Origin: Actinomycetes bacterium
GTDB lineage: Bacteria > Actinomycetota > Acidimicrobiia > Acidimicrobiales > Bog-793
DNA length: 34,712 nt
Assembly: GCA_021797795.1 (NCBI GenBank)
Contig: JAJZZB010000020.1
Span: forward strand, 1-34,712
Direction of reading: 5' to 3'
Shown here one piece after another: positions 1 through 8,380 of the stretch. Below the pieces are notes generated by a model. It had not been told where the DNA came from, ran no database searches, and was given only the letters and a program-made list of their open reading frames with translations. Within the stretch, counting starts at the first letter, position 1. Every line of letters begins with the position of its first letter. Both the position numbers and the translations under genes were made by a program.

Positions 1-1081
1 CGAGGAGAAAGAGCCGCCCCGGCCAGCGCGCCACGGCGAGCGCCGCGCACCCAGCGGCGGCCGCCGCAAAGGGCGAGCCGGCGTAGGGGGCGACGCTGCC
101 GGGGTGGCGCCGGTCGAGGGGGGCCGCCGCGCTCCCGTAGCCGAGCCGCTGGCGGGCGAGGCCGCCGGGGCCCCTCCTCACGAGGTGCCCGACGGCGACC
201 GACGGCTCGTAGCGGGCCGCCCAGCCCGCCGCCTGCAGGCGGCGGACGAGGTCGACGTCCTCGCCGTAGCGGAGCGACTCGTCGAAGCCGCCCACCTCGC
301 CAAGTGCTCGCCGGCGGCAGGCGAGGGCTGCCGCCGGGACGTAGGAGAGCCGGCGTCCCGTCCCGACGAGCCCCGGGGTCCCGCCGAGATCGAGCGGCGA
401 CTCGCGCTCCTCATAGGAGGCGATCGCCCCGGCACGACCGGCGGGCACCGCCCTCACCCGGGGGGCGACGAGGCCGACCCGCTCGTCGTGGAAGTGGGCG
501 GCGAGGGACTCGAGGAGGCGGAGAGCCTCGCCGGGGCCGAGCACGGTGTCGGCGTCGAGGAAGAGGAGGAGCTCGCTCGAGGGCGCCGCCTCCCGGCGGG
601 CCCCCTCGTTGCGGGCCGCCGCCGGCCCGCCGCAGCGGGGCCGGAGGACGACGGTGGCACCGGCGGCACCGGCCGCCCGGCGGGCGGCCAGGCCGCCGTC
701 GGGAGAGCCGTCGTCGACGACGACGACCGGCGCCCCCGCCGCCCGAAGCGAGGCGAGGAGGGACGCCAAGCTGGCCGGCGGCGTGCGCACCGGGACGACG
801 ACGCTCACCGGGAAGCACCGGCAGCGGTGGTCGGGGCGCGGGTGGGCGAGGCCGGCGTCGACGAGGTGCTCGAGGAGGGCGCCCGACCCCTCGACCGGCG
901 CACCGCCTCCTGCCGGGGCGAGGGCCGCCTCGAGGGCGGCCGCACCCCTCGGGCTCAGGCGGACCAGCCGCACCGGCTCGCCGCCGAGCAGGAGTCCGCC
1001 CGGGAGCCGGCGGACCCGCGGGTCGAGCAGGTAGCGGCGCTCAGTCGAAGGTGAGGATGCCGCGGATGTTCTTCCCCGCAC
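1..1081 (-). CDS. mftF: Mycofactocin glycosyltransferase MftF (3' end outside window)
   Basis: Family 2 glycosyltransferase that adds sugars to the finished mycofactocin cofactor. About 360 N-terminal residues are visible and the frame stays open to the left edge. After a short N-terminal part resembling MftF (RRYLLDPRVRRLPGG) comes the GT-A domain: FPVSVVVPVR, VVVVDDGSPDGG, the DAD motif in LLLFLDADT, and GGFDESLRYGEDVDL, the acceptor-site signature of the family. The start is inferred: a GTG at 1081 with GAGGA five bases upstream, lying inside the end of the alcohol dehydrogenase gene (about 40 nt overlap). The next in-frame choices are poorer. It is the last gene seen of the mycofactocin operon, which fits the usual end position of mftF. 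The family assignment is strong; the exact start is less sure. Confidence 0.9.
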   Translation of the reverse strand, partial: MRGRTSAASSPSTERRYLLDPRVRRLPGGLLLGGEPVRLVRLSPRGAAALEAALAPAGGGAPVEGSGALLEHLVDAGLAHPRPDHRCRCFPVSVVVPVRTPPASLASLLASLRAAGAPVVVVDDGSPDGGLAARRAAGAAGATVVLRPRCGGPAAARNEGARREAAPSSELLLFLDADTVLGPGEALRLLESLAAHFHDERVGLVAPRVRAVPAGRAGAIASYEERESPLDLGGTPGLVGTGRRLSYVPAAALACRRRALGEVGGFDESLRYGEDVDLVRRLQAAGWAARYEPSVAVGHLVRRGPGGLARQRLGYGSAAAPLDRRHPGSVAPYAGSPFAAAAAGCAALAVARWPGRLFLL

Positions 1082-2156
1082 GCATGTCCTCGTAGCCCTG
1101 GTTGATCTCGTCCAGGCTGTAGGTCTTCGTGATGAGGTCGTCGAGGTTCAGCTGGCCGCTCTGGTAGAGCTGGAGCAGCCGCGGGATGTCGACGCGGGGG
1201 TTGCCGCCGCCGAACAGAGAGCCGCGCAGCTGCTTGTGCCAGAGGGTCAGCTCGAACAGGCTCAGGCTCACCTGGCTCTGGGCGAAGGGGGCGATCGCCG
1301 TCACGACGACGTTCCCCCCCTTGCGCACGAGCGACATGACGGGGGCGACGAGGTCGCCGCGGGCCACGTCGACGGTGATGACGGCCGAGTCGGCGAGCTG
1401 GCCCGAGGTCATGTCGTTCACGAGCGAGAACGCCGAGTAGACGTCCGGGGCGGTGTGGGTGGCACCGAGGCGCTTGGCGAACTCGCGCTTGGACTCGATC
1501 GGGTCGACGGCGACGATCGAGCGGGCGCCGGCGATCTTGGCCCCCTGGACGGCGTTCGAGCCGATGCCGCCGATGCCGACCACGACGACGACGTCGCCCG
1601 GCTGCACCCCGGCGGTGTGGACGGCCGAGCCCCACCCAGTCGTGACTCCACAGCTGACGAGGGCGGCCTTGTCGAGGGGCAGCTCCCTGTCGATCTTCAC
1701 GACCGAGGCCTCGTGGACGACCTGGTGGGTGGCGAAGCAGCCGACGAGCGACATCGGGCCGAGTCCCTGCCCCCCCTTGGAGCGCATGCGATGGACGCCG
1801 TTCGAGATCGGGACGCCCATCATGAGGTGCTGGCCGAGGTCGCACAGCGTCTGGTGTCCGCTCGAGCACCAGCGGCAGTGGCCGCAGGAGGGGATGAAGC
1901 TCATCACCACGTGGTCGCCGGGCTCGAGGTTGGACACGCCCTCGCCCACCTTCTCGACGACCCCGGCGCCCTCGTGGCCGCCCACAGCCGGCAGGGCGAT
2001 CGGGATGTCGCCGGTGACGAGGTGCTCGTCGGAGTGGCAGAGGCCGGCAGCGGTCATCCTCACGAGCACCTCGGAGGACACCGGGTCGTCGAGCTCGACC
2101 TCCTCGACGCTCCACGGGCTGTTGAGCTCCCACAAGATCGCTGCCCTGGCCTGCAC
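1041..2156 (-). CDS. NDMA-type, mycofactocin-dependent zinc alcohol dehydrogenase
   Basis: Zinc-dependent medium-chain alcohol dehydrogenase of 371 residues. Visible features are catalytic-zinc ligands Cys40, His61 and Glu62 (GGHEGAGVVEKVG), structural-zinc cysteines 91, 94, 97 and 105 (CGHCRWC...C), and a Rossmann loop VVVVGIGGIGS. Length and sequence resemble the NDMA-dependent alcohol dehydrogenases of actinobacteria. These hold a nicotinamide cofactor that does not exchange freely and are re-oxidised by mycofactocin in the cell (family knowledge). The GTG start at 2156 is chosen because GGGAGG lies 8 nt upstream and the protein then begins at the usual MQARAAILWE; a longer open frame upstream only reads through the neighbouring SDR gene. 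A 77-nt gap with a hairpin separates it from the SDR, so its expression may differ from the rest of the operon. The substrate alcohol is unknown. Confidence 0.92.
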   Translation of the reverse strand: MQARAAILWELNSPWSVEEVELDDPVSSEVLVRMTAAGLCHSDEHLVTGDIPIALPAVGGHEGAGVVEKVGEGVSNLEPGDHVVMSFIPSCGHCRWCSSGHQTLCDLGQHLMMGVPISNGVHRMRSKGGQGLGPMSLVGCFATHQVVHEASVVKIDRELPLDKAALVSCGVTTGWGSAVHTAGVQPGDVVVVVGIGGIGSNAVQGAKIAGARSIVAVDPIESKREFAKRLGATHTAPDVYSAFSLVNDMTSGQLADSAVITVDVARGDLVAPVMSLVRKGGNVVVTAIAPFAQSQVSLSLFELTLWHKQLRGSLFGGGNPRVDIPRLLQLYQSGQLNLDDLITKTYSLDEINQGYEDMRAGKNIRGILTFD

Positions 2157-2200
2157 GAGGGGACCTCCCGCTGTCGGACGACGGTGCGAGACGCTAGCAC

Positions 2201-2215
2201 CGGCCCTTCGGGCCG
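2201..2215 (-). other. Intergenic hairpin between SDR and alcohol dehydrogenase genes
   Basis: A perfect 6-bp inverted repeat (CGGCCC / GGGCCG) with a 3-nt loop lies in the only sizeable gap (77 nt) in the lower part of the mycofactocin operon. There is no T-run, so it is not a classic terminator. It may be an mRNA processing or attenuation element, which is inference. Confidence 0.35.
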
Positions 2216-2233
2216 AACCCGGCGCGGCGGACG

Positions 2234-3061
2234 CTACCGGGAGGTCATGCCGGCGTCGACCGGCAGCACGGCCCCGGTCACGCCGCTCGAGGCCGGCCCG
2301 GCGAGGAAGGCGACCGCCTCGGCGATCTCCTCGGGGTCGAGCAGGCGGGGGTCGAGGTGGTGGACGGCGAGCTCCTCGGGCTCGGCGAGGCCGTAGACCG
2401 CCGCGCTCGCCCTCAGCATCTCGGTGCGGGTCGAGCCGGGCGCCACGACGTTCGCCGTCACCCCCGCCGGGCCGAGCTCGGCCGCCAGGCTGCGGATCAG
2501 CCCGACGACGGCGTGCTTGGCCGCCACGTAGGCGGACAGCTGCGGCAGGCCGACCACCGCCCCGGCGGAGGCGACGGCGACGATCCGGCCGCGGCGGGGG
2601 CTCTGGCGGGCGAGGAGCTCCGGCACGGCCGCCCTCACGAGCCGCCAGACACCCGTGGCGTTGATCCCGACCATCGCCTCCCAGGTGGCCTCGGGCACCT
2701 CCCAGCTCGGCGTGCCGCCGGCGATCGCCCCGGCGACGGCGACCGCCACGTCGAGGCCGCCGAGCTCGCTCCTCGCGAGGGCGACGGCGCCGTCGAGCGC
2801 CGCCTGGTCGCGGACGTCGCCGACCGAGGTGAGGACCGAGCCGGCTCCCGACCGCCGGCACCGGTCGGCGACCGCCTCGAGGTCCGCCTCCCGGGCGAGC
2901 GGGTAGGCGAGCGCCTCGTCGTCGGCGCAGCGGTCGAACAGGACGAGGGAGAAGCCCTCCCGGGCGAGGCGGGAGGCGACTGCGGCCCCGATCCCCCGGG
3001 CGGCCCCGGTGACGATGGCGACGGTGCTCTCTCCTCCCCCGCCCGCAGCCTGCCGGTTCAC
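2234..3061 (-). CDS. Mycofactocin-coupled short-chain dehydrogenase/reductase
   Basis: SDR oxidoreductase of 275 residues, probably oxidising an alcohol with a tightly held NAD that is recycled by mycofactocin. Visible are the nucleotide motif TGAARGIG (residues 18-25), a candidate catalytic Ser165, and Tyr178/Lys182 in YVAAK. Between the second strand and the next helix sits an insert (AYPLAREADLEAVADRCR) of the kind that marks mycofactocin-associated SDRs and is thought to cover the cofactor. The usual NNAG is altered to AVAGA. The GTG start overlaps the stop of the ETF beta gene (GTGA), which suggests translational coupling. The substrate is not known. Confidence 0.88.
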   Translation of the reverse strand: MNRQAAGGGGESTVAIVTGAARGIGAAVASRLAREGFSLVLFDRCADDEALAYPLAREADLEAVADRCRRSGAGSVLTSVGDVRDQAALDGAVALARSELGGLDVAVAVAGAIAGGTPSWEVPEATWEAMVGINATGVWRLVRAAVPELLARQSPRRGRIVAVASAGAVVGLPQLSAYVAAKHAVVGLIRSLAAELGPAGVTANVVAPGSTRTEMLRASAAVYGLAEPEELAVHHLDPRLLDPEEIAEAVAFLAGPASSGVTGAVLPVDAGMTSR

Positions 3062-3888
3062 GGGAGCTCCCCCCAGGCCGCCAGGGCCTCGAGGATCGCC
3101 TCGGCCGCCTCCTCTGGCCCGAGCGTCACGACCCGCGCCCTGCCCGCCGGCGCCTCGGCGCCGATGAGCGCCCGCACCCGGTCGGCGGCGTGCTCCCCGG
3201 GCGGCGGGGGGACGACCCGGGCGCGGGGGCGGAAGGGGGCGCGGCCCACCACGTGCGGGGCGGGACGGCGCGGCGGCGGGGCCGCCTCGATCCGGACCGG
3301 TGCCCGGCGCGCCTCGAGCATCAGGTGGAGGGAGGCCCGGCGGAGCCGGGCGGTCCCGCCCTCGCAGGAGGCGACGGCCGGGCCCTCCACTCTGAGGCGC
3401 TCCCGGCGCCCGCCGTCGAGGCGCCGGAGCCCAGAGAAGCCGCCCGCCCCCGCGCCGAGGTCGACCTCGAGCAGCCCGAGCGCCTGGGCGACGCCGAGCT
3501 CGGCCGCCAGGAAGGCCGGGACGGCACCGCTCCCCCGGTCGAGGCTCACGTCCCCGCACCATACGAGACCGGCGCCGGCGACGTGGGGGGCAAGTGCGCG
3601 GGCCACCTCGCAGCTCGGGGAGCCGGGCTCGATCGCCACCCGGACGAGCTCTGCGGCGCCGGCGGCCGCCGCCTGGCGGAGGACGCCGTCGGCCTCCGGC
3701 CCGCCGGCGCTCACCACCCGCACCGCCGCCCCGGTCCCCTCGGCGGCGCGCAGCGCCCACTCGAGCGCCGCCTCGTCCGCCGGGGAGACCCCGAGCGAGC
3801 GCGGGTCGGGACGGATCTCGCCGGTGAGCGGGTCGACCCCGGCGCGGAGCTCGACGGCCTTCCAGCAGACGGCGACGAGAGGGCGCAT
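3058..3888 (-). CDS. etfB: Electron transfer flavoprotein beta subunit (FixA-like)
   Basis: ETF beta/FixA-type subunit of 276 residues, expected to pair with the ETF alpha encoded at 5481-6401. The ETF fold is recognised from the N-terminal VAVCWKAVE and from the nucleotide-binding region SLDRGSGAVPAFLAAELG, which corresponds to the D..T.Q..P..A..L segment of classic ETF beta but has Ala where Gln is usual. The N-terminal half is thus divergent from housekeeping EtfB. A long Pro/Arg-rich stretch lies at about residues 195-230. The gene starts 2 nt after the fixX stop and overlaps the SDR start by 4 nt. Whether it binds AMP or a second flavin cannot be decided from sequence alone. Confidence 0.82.
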   Translation of the reverse strand: MRPLVAVCWKAVELRAGVDPLTGEIRPDPRSLGVSPADEAALEWALRAAEGTGAAVRVVSAGGPEADGVLRQAAAAGAAELVRVAIEPGSPSCEVARALAPHVAGAGLVWCGDVSLDRGSGAVPAFLAAELGVAQALGLLEVDLGAGAGGFSGLRRLDGGRRERLRVEGPAVASCEGGTARLRRASLHLMLEARRAPVRIEAAPPPRRPAPHVVGRAPFRPRARVVPPPPGEHAADRVRALIGAEAPAGRARVVTLGPEEAAEAILEALAAWGELP

Positions 3889-3890
3889 CC

Positions 3891-4187
3891 TCAGCCCCTC
3901 CGGTAGACGACGCCGGCGCCGCCCTCGGGGTAGCTCCAGGAGATCGCCCCCTTCTCGTTGCAGACGAGATAGCAGCCTCCGCACTCGAAGCACTGCTCGT
4001 AGTTGAACAGGATCCCACCGTCGGCGATCGGCACGAAGAGCCTCGCCGGGCAGGCCGTGACGCACGCCCGTGTGGTGCAGCCCCGGCAGGCGTCGCCGTC
4101 GACGGTGATGTGGGCGGCCGGTGCCGGGCGGAACTCGGTCGTCGCCATGACGTCCTCGAAGGAGACGGCGGCCGATCGCCTCGTCAT
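3891..4187 (-). CDS. fixX: FixX-type ferredoxin, two 4Fe-4S motifs
   Basis: Ferredoxin-like electron carrier of 98 residues, expected partner of FixC. Two cysteine sets are complete: Cys34, 37, 42 and 46 followed by Pro (CX2CX4CX3CP), and Cys66, 69, 72 and 76 (CX2CX2CX3C). The ending (SWSYPEGGAGVVYRRG) closely resembles the C-terminus of nitrogen-fixation FixX proteins. The ATG at 4187 is chosen over the internal ATG at 4148 because it overlaps the fixC stop (ATGA) and because the extra residues (SFEDV...) align with the N-terminus of known FixX. It probably passes electrons between FixC and the membrane quinone or another acceptor. Confidence 0.88.
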   Translation of the reverse strand: MTRRSAAVSFEDVMATTEFRPAPAAHITVDGDACRGCTTRACVTACPARLFVPIADGGILFNYEQCFECGGCYLVCNEKGAISWSYPEGGAGVVYRRG

Positions 4188-5488
4188 CCGAAGGTCCTCC
4201 AGGCCCGCCAGCCGTCTCGGAGGAGGTCGCCGAGACCGACGCCCGAGCGCCGGGCGGCCCGGCGCGCCATCTGGACGACGCCCGGCTTCGGCGCCGGGTT
4301 GCGCACGGTGAACAGCTCCTCGACGAGGTTGCAGACCATCTCGGGGTAGCGGCGCTGCACCCGCTCGGAGAGGACGAGCCCGGGAGCGTGCCGCAGCCTG
4401 CGGTGGTCGGCCAGCACGAAGCCCGAGGACAGGCGGGCCTCGTAGCCGGCCAGTCCCCTCCTCGTCGTGTCCCCGGCCACCAGCGCCTCGGCCGCCGCCT
4501 CGCCGGCGGCCGACCCCGACGCCATGGCGAAGTTGACGCCCTCGAGCCAGATGCCCGCCGCCAGGCACATGCCTGCGGCGTCACCGGCGACGAGGATGCC
4601 GTCGCCTGCGAGGCGCGGCATCATCTCGAGGCCGGCCTCGGGGATGAGGTGGGCGCCGAACTCGACGACCTCGCCCCCATCCACGAGCGGGGCGATGGCG
4701 GGGTGGGCGGTGAGGCCGGCGAGCACCTCCTCGGGCCGGACGGCCGAGCGCGAGAGGCCGTCGAGGGAGAGGACGACCCCGACCGAGAGCGTGTCGCGGT
4801 TGGTGTAGAGGAAGCCGCCGCCGGGGACCTCGCCCGTGCCGCCGAGGATCTCGAAGTCCGCCCCCTCCCCCGGCGCCAGGCCGAAGCGCCGCTCGATCTC
4901 GGCCTCGGGGAGGCGGAGGACCTGTTTCACCCCGAGGGTGTAGTGGGACGGGTCGGGCGCCTCGGCGAGCCCCGCCTCCTTGGCGAGGAGGGCGTTCACG
5001 CCGTCGCAGGCGACGACCACGCCCGCTCCGATCTCACCTCCCGGCCGGTCCGTCCTGACGCCGACGACGGCGCCCGAGGCGTCCACGAGCAGTCCTGTCG
5101 CCGTCGTCGAGCAGACGAGCACCGCCCCTTCCGCCTCGGCCTGTGCCGCCAGCCAGGCGTCGAACTCGGGCCGCAGCGCGGTCGCCCCGTTGTAGGGAGC
5201 CTCGCCCCAGGCGCTCGAGCGGAAGTCGACGGCGAGGGACTGGGTGGCCGTCAGCACCATCGTCACCCGCCGCGTCACGAAGCGCTCGAGCGGCGCCTCC
5301 TCGGCCCAGCGCGGCAGGATGCCGTCGAGCACCCTCGCGTAGACGACGCCCCCGTAGAGGTTCTTCGAGCCGGGGAAGGGACCCCGCTCGAGCAGGCAGA
5401 CCGACCGCCCCGCCCGGGCGAGCTGTAGGGCGGCCATCGAGCCGGCCGGCCCGGCGCCGACGACGACGGCGTCGAAGCGCTCAGCCAC
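4184..5488 (-). CDS. fixC: FixC-type ETF:quinone oxidoreductase flavoprotein
   Basis: FAD-dependent oxidoreductase of 434 residues that would receive electrons from the ETF and, with FixX, hand them to quinone. The N-terminal dinucleotide motif is VVVGAGPAGSMAA; a second FAD signature, DGILVAGDAAGMCLA, lies near residue 300, followed by LEGVNFAMASG as in FixC/ETF-QO. The length matches FixC rather than mitochondrial-type ETF-QO (about 550-600), whose extra C-terminal iron-sulfur domain is here supplied by the separate fixX. It overlaps etfA by 8 nt and fixX by 3-4 nt. The presence of FixCX in a mycofactocin operon suggests its electrons come from the cofactor or its enzymes. Confidence 0.9.
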   Translation of the reverse strand: MAERFDAVVVGAGPAGSMAALQLARAGRSVCLLERGPFPGSKNLYGGVVYARVLDGILPRWAEEAPLERFVTRRVTMVLTATQSLAVDFRSSAWGEAPYNGATALRPEFDAWLAAQAEAEGAVLVCSTTATGLLVDASGAVVGVRTDRPGGEIGAGVVVACDGVNALLAKEAGLAEAPDPSHYTLGVKQVLRLPEAEIERRFGLAPGEGADFEILGGTGEVPGGGFLYTNRDTLSVGVVLSLDGLSRSAVRPEEVLAGLTAHPAIAPLVDGGEVVEFGAHLIPEAGLEMMPRLAGDGILVAGDAAGMCLAAGIWLEGVNFAMASGSAAGEAAAEALVAGDTTRRGLAGYEARLSSGFVLADHRRLRHAPGLVLSERVQRRYPEMVCNLVEELFTVRNPAPKPGVVQMARRAARRSGVGLGDLLRDGWRAWRTFG

Positions 5489-6401
5489 CGGCGCGCCCCT
5501 CCAGCCGCTCGGAGAGGGCCCGCAGGGTGGCGCCCGCGTCCGCCACGACGGCGAGATCGGCCATCGCCATCATCGGGCAGCTCGGGTCGAGGTTGACCGA
5601 GATCACGTGCTCGGGCTCACCGAGGCCGCCGACGTGCTGGGCGGCGCCCGAGATCCCGAAGGCGACGTACAGGCGCGGGCGGACCGAGACGCCGGTGGTC
5701 CCGATCTGGCGGTCGTGGGCGGCGAGCCCGGCGTCGGTGAGGACCCGGGTGGCACCGACGGCCGCCCCGAGGCGCTCGCCGACCTCGAACAGCCTCGGCA
5801 GCTCCTCGCCGGGAAGGCCCGCGCCCGCCGCCAGGATCCGCCCCGCCTCGGAGAGGTCGACTGCCGCCGGGTCGGGGTCGACCGTCCCGAGCACCTCGGC
5901 GTCGGCGGGCCCACCTGCCCGAGCCGGCGGGTTCTCCCGCAGCTCCACCTCGGCAGGCGGCGCCCCCGGACGCCGGGGAGCCGGCGACCGGGCGCCCGGG
6001 AGCAGCGTCGCCACGAAGGGCCCGCCGGCCGAGAGCTCGACGTTCTGTGCGCCACCCATGGCGACCACGGTGGCACCACGGGGGCCGACCCGGATCGCCC
6101 CGGCGAGAAGCGGCCGGTCGAGCTCGGCCGCCAGCCGCGGGGCGAGGTCGCGGCCGTCGGGGGAGGCGGGAAGGACGACCACGTCCTCCTCGGCCACGAG
6201 CGGGGCGACGAGGGCGGCGAAGCGGGCGGGGGCGAACGGGCCCGCCTCGAGGCGGGCGAGGCGGACGGCACTCTCGCGGAGCAGGCCGACGGCCTGCTCG
6301 GTGCCCTCACCGACCACGAGCGCCCGGCCGCCTGCCTCGGCGAGGGCCTCGAGGGTGCCGGCCGGCAGCTCGCCGGCGCGGACGGGGACGACGGCGATCA
6401 C
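5481..6401 (-). CDS. etfA: Electron transfer flavoprotein alpha subunit (FixB-like)
   Basis: ETF alpha subunit of 306 residues. The C-terminal FAD domain is clear: YVAFGISGAAQHVGG, then VISVNLDPSCPMMAMADLAVVADA, matching the family pattern in which the loop SGA-QH and the following N-D residues hold FAD. The N-terminal half is divergent and Ala/Gly-rich, as expected for the less conserved ETF domain I. The GTG start is fixed by its GTGA overlap with the upstream FadH/OYE gene. With etfB, fixC and fixX it forms a complete FixABCX-like set, although the gene order (alpha, C, X, beta) differs from nitrogen-fixation clusters. Confidence 0.88.
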   Translation of the reverse strand: MIAVVPVRAGELPAGTLEALAEAGGRALVVGEGTEQAVGLLRESAVRLARLEAGPFAPARFAALVAPLVAEEDVVVLPASPDGRDLAPRLAAELDRPLLAGAIRVGPRGATVVAMGGAQNVELSAGGPFVATLLPGARSPAPRRPGAPPAEVELRENPPARAGGPADAEVLGTVDPDPAAVDLSEAGRILAAGAGLPGEELPRLFEVGERLGAAVGATRVLTDAGLAAHDRQIGTTGVSVRPRLYVAFGISGAAQHVGGLGEPEHVISVNLDPSCPMMAMADLAVVADAGATLRALSERLEGRAGG

Positions 6402-8380
6402 AGCGACGCCCCCACCCGCTCGCCCTCGATCACGGCCGCGTGGGCCCGGCGGGGCGCCACGCAGTCGCCGGCCCGCTGGCAGGTGAGCGAGGGAGCGGCC
6501 GCGGCGAGCTCCAGGTAGAGGCGGTCGTCGGCCTGCGGCGGGACCGCCAGGACCACCCAGTCGACGCGGCGCCGCTCCTCCCGCCCGGTCGGGTGGTGCA
6601 GCAGGACGACGGCGTCGTCCGTCATCGCCGTGACGACGCGGTCGGTCGAGAGGGCGATCTGCTTGGCGGCCGCCCGCATGGCGAACCCCTCGAGGTCGAG
6701 CGTCACGCCGAGATCCTGTCCCACCACCATCGCCGGGGTGACGATCTCGACCTCCGCCCCCCGATCGGCCAGGAGCTCGGCGACACTCGTCGCCTGGTGG
6801 AAGCCGAGCTCGTCGACGACGAGGACGCGGCCTCCCGGGGCCCGGAGGCCGGCGAGCACCTCGGTGACGTCGGCCACCTGCACGCCAGAGGAGCGGTCGA
6901 CCCAGTAGGGGTCCTCCGGGAGGGAGCCGGTGGCGACGACGACGGCCCTCGGAGACCGGGCGAGCACGGAGGCGGCGTCGGCCGCCGTCCCGAGCTCGAG
7001 GCGCACCCCGAGCGCCCGGCAGTCGGCCACCTGGTTGCGGACGAGGTCGCCGAGCTCCGCCCGGTTGGGGACGAGCGCCGCCAGGCGGACGTTGCCGCCC
7101 GGCGCCTCGCGCTGCTCCAGCACGACGACCTCGTGGCCCCGGCGGGCGGCCGCGACGGCGGCCTGCAGTCCGGCGGGCCCGGCGCCGACGACGACGACCG
7201 GCCCACCGGCGGGCGGCGGAGAGCACGCTCGGCGGGAGGCGGGCGACCGGCCGAGGTGCTCGTGTCCGGTGAAGGGGTTCTCGATGCAGCCGAGGAAGCG
7301 GTTGAGCCCCATCCGCCCGACGCACTCCTGGTTGCAGGACAGGCAGAGCCGGATCGACCCGGTCCTGCCCTCTCGCGCCTTGCGGGCGAAGTCCGGGTCG
7401 GCGATCTGGCCCCGGACGACGCCGACCAGGTCGGCGTGGCCCTCGGAGAGGGCCCGCTCGGCCTGGAGGGGATCCTTGATGCGGCCGACGCCGACGACCG
7501 GGAGCTCGACGGCGTCCCGGATGGCCGAGGAGACGAAGCTCGCGTAGCCGGGCGGGACGTGCATGGAGGCCTCGATCATGTAGAGGCTGGCCGTCGCCAC
7601 CCCGATCGAGGTGTTGACGTAGTCGACCCAGCCGGTCCGCTCCACCATGCGGGCGACTGCGACGGCGTCCTCGATGGTCGTCCCTCCCTCCACCAGCTCG
7701 TCGCCGCACAGGCGCACGCCGACGGCCATGTCGGGCCCGACGGCCCGGCGGACCGCCGACAGCAGCTCGAGCAGCAGGCGGGCCCGCCCCTCGAGGCTCC
7801 CGCCGTAGCGGTCGGTCCGAAGGTTCGTCACCGGCGAGAGGAAGCCGCGGACGATCGAGCTGTGGGAGCACTGGAGCTCGACGCCGTCGAAGCCGCCCTT
7901 TCTGCAGTGGGTGGCGACCGTGGCATATCCCTCGACGATCTCGGCGATCTCCTCCTCGTCGACTGCGTGCGGCACCTCGCGGAACAGCGGGTCGGCGACC
8001 GGGGACGGGGCCCAGACCGCACGGCGCGTGTACATGCCCGAGGACTGGCCGCCGTTGTGGTTGATCTGGGCGAAGATCGGCGTGCCGTGCCGGTGCACCG
8101 CCTCGGTGATGCGCCGGTAGCCCGCCACGACCTCGGGTCGATAGCCGTGGATGAGCTTCTCGTAGGGCCAGTCGGTCGGATGGGTCGAGTGCTCCTCGGT
8201 GATGATGAGGCCGGCGCCACCCTCGGCCCGGGCGGCGTAGTAGGCGGCGTGCTGCTCGCTCGGCAGCCCGTCCTCGGCGTAGTTCGTGAGGTGGGCCGAG
8301 AAGACGATGCGGTTCGGGAGGACGACCGGGCCGACCCTGAGGGGCGAGAACAGCAGCGGGTAGCGCTGGCTACGGGTCAC
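6398..8380 (-). CDS. Mycofactocin-system FadH/OYE-family oxidoreductase (first of two)
   Basis: Multidomain flavoenzyme of 660 residues resembling 2,4-dienoyl-CoA reductase and trimethylamine dehydrogenase. Order: an FMN-binding OYE-type barrel (about 1-340, with INHNGGQSSG and FDGVELQ), a 4Fe-4S motif at Cys346, 349, 353 and 365 (CLSCNQEC...C), then an FAD/NAD-type domain beginning VVVVGAGPAG (about 395). Such proteins pass electrons flavin to iron-sulfur cluster to flavin. The Tyr that E. coli FadH uses as proton donor aligns with Ser175, so its chemistry is probably different. GTGA overlaps on both sides tie it to the other OYE gene and to etfA, suggesting that it feeds or draws electrons from the ETF. 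Confidence 0.88.
   Translation of the reverse strand: MTRSQRYPLLFSPLRVGPVVLPNRIVFSAHLTNYAEDGLPSEQHAAYYAARAEGGAGLIITEEHSTHPTDWPYEKLIHGYRPEVVAGYRRITEAVHRHGTPIFAQINHNGGQSSGMYTRRAVWAPSPVADPLFREVPHAVDEEEIAEIVEGYATVATHCRKGGFDGVELQCSHSSIVRGFLSPVTNLRTDRYGGSLEGRARLLLELLSAVRRAVGPDMAVGVRLCGDELVEGGTTIEDAVAVARMVERTGWVDYVNTSIGVATASLYMIEASMHVPPGYASFVSSAIRDAVELPVVGVGRIKDPLQAERALSEGHADLVGVVRGQIADPDFARKAREGRTGSIRLCLSCNQECVGRMGLNRFLGCIENPFTGHEHLGRSPASRRACSPPPAGGPVVVVGAGPAGLQAAVAAARRGHEVVVLEQREAPGGNVRLAALVPNRAELGDLVRNQVADCRALGVRLELGTAADAASVLARSPRAVVVATGSLPEDPYWVDRSSGVQVADVTEVLAGLRAPGGRVLVVDELGFHQATSVAELLADRGAEVEIVTPAMVVGQDLGVTLDLEGFAMRAAAKQIALSTDRVVTAMTDDAVVLLHHPTGREERRRVDWVVLAVPPQADDRLYLELAAAAPSLTCQRAGDCVAPRRAHAAVIEGERVGASL

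Noticed and set aside
1041-2861. A 606-codon open frame that would give the alcohol dehydrogenase a long N-terminal extension
   Set aside because: The first 230 residues are the antisense-like alternative frame of the SDR gene (Arg/Gly/Ala-rich). A good ribosome site and GTG at 2156 give the normal length.
2357-4006. A 549-codon plus-strand frame across the SDR and ETF beta genes
   Set aside because: Low-complexity Arg/Ser/Pro-rich shadow of real minus-strand genes.
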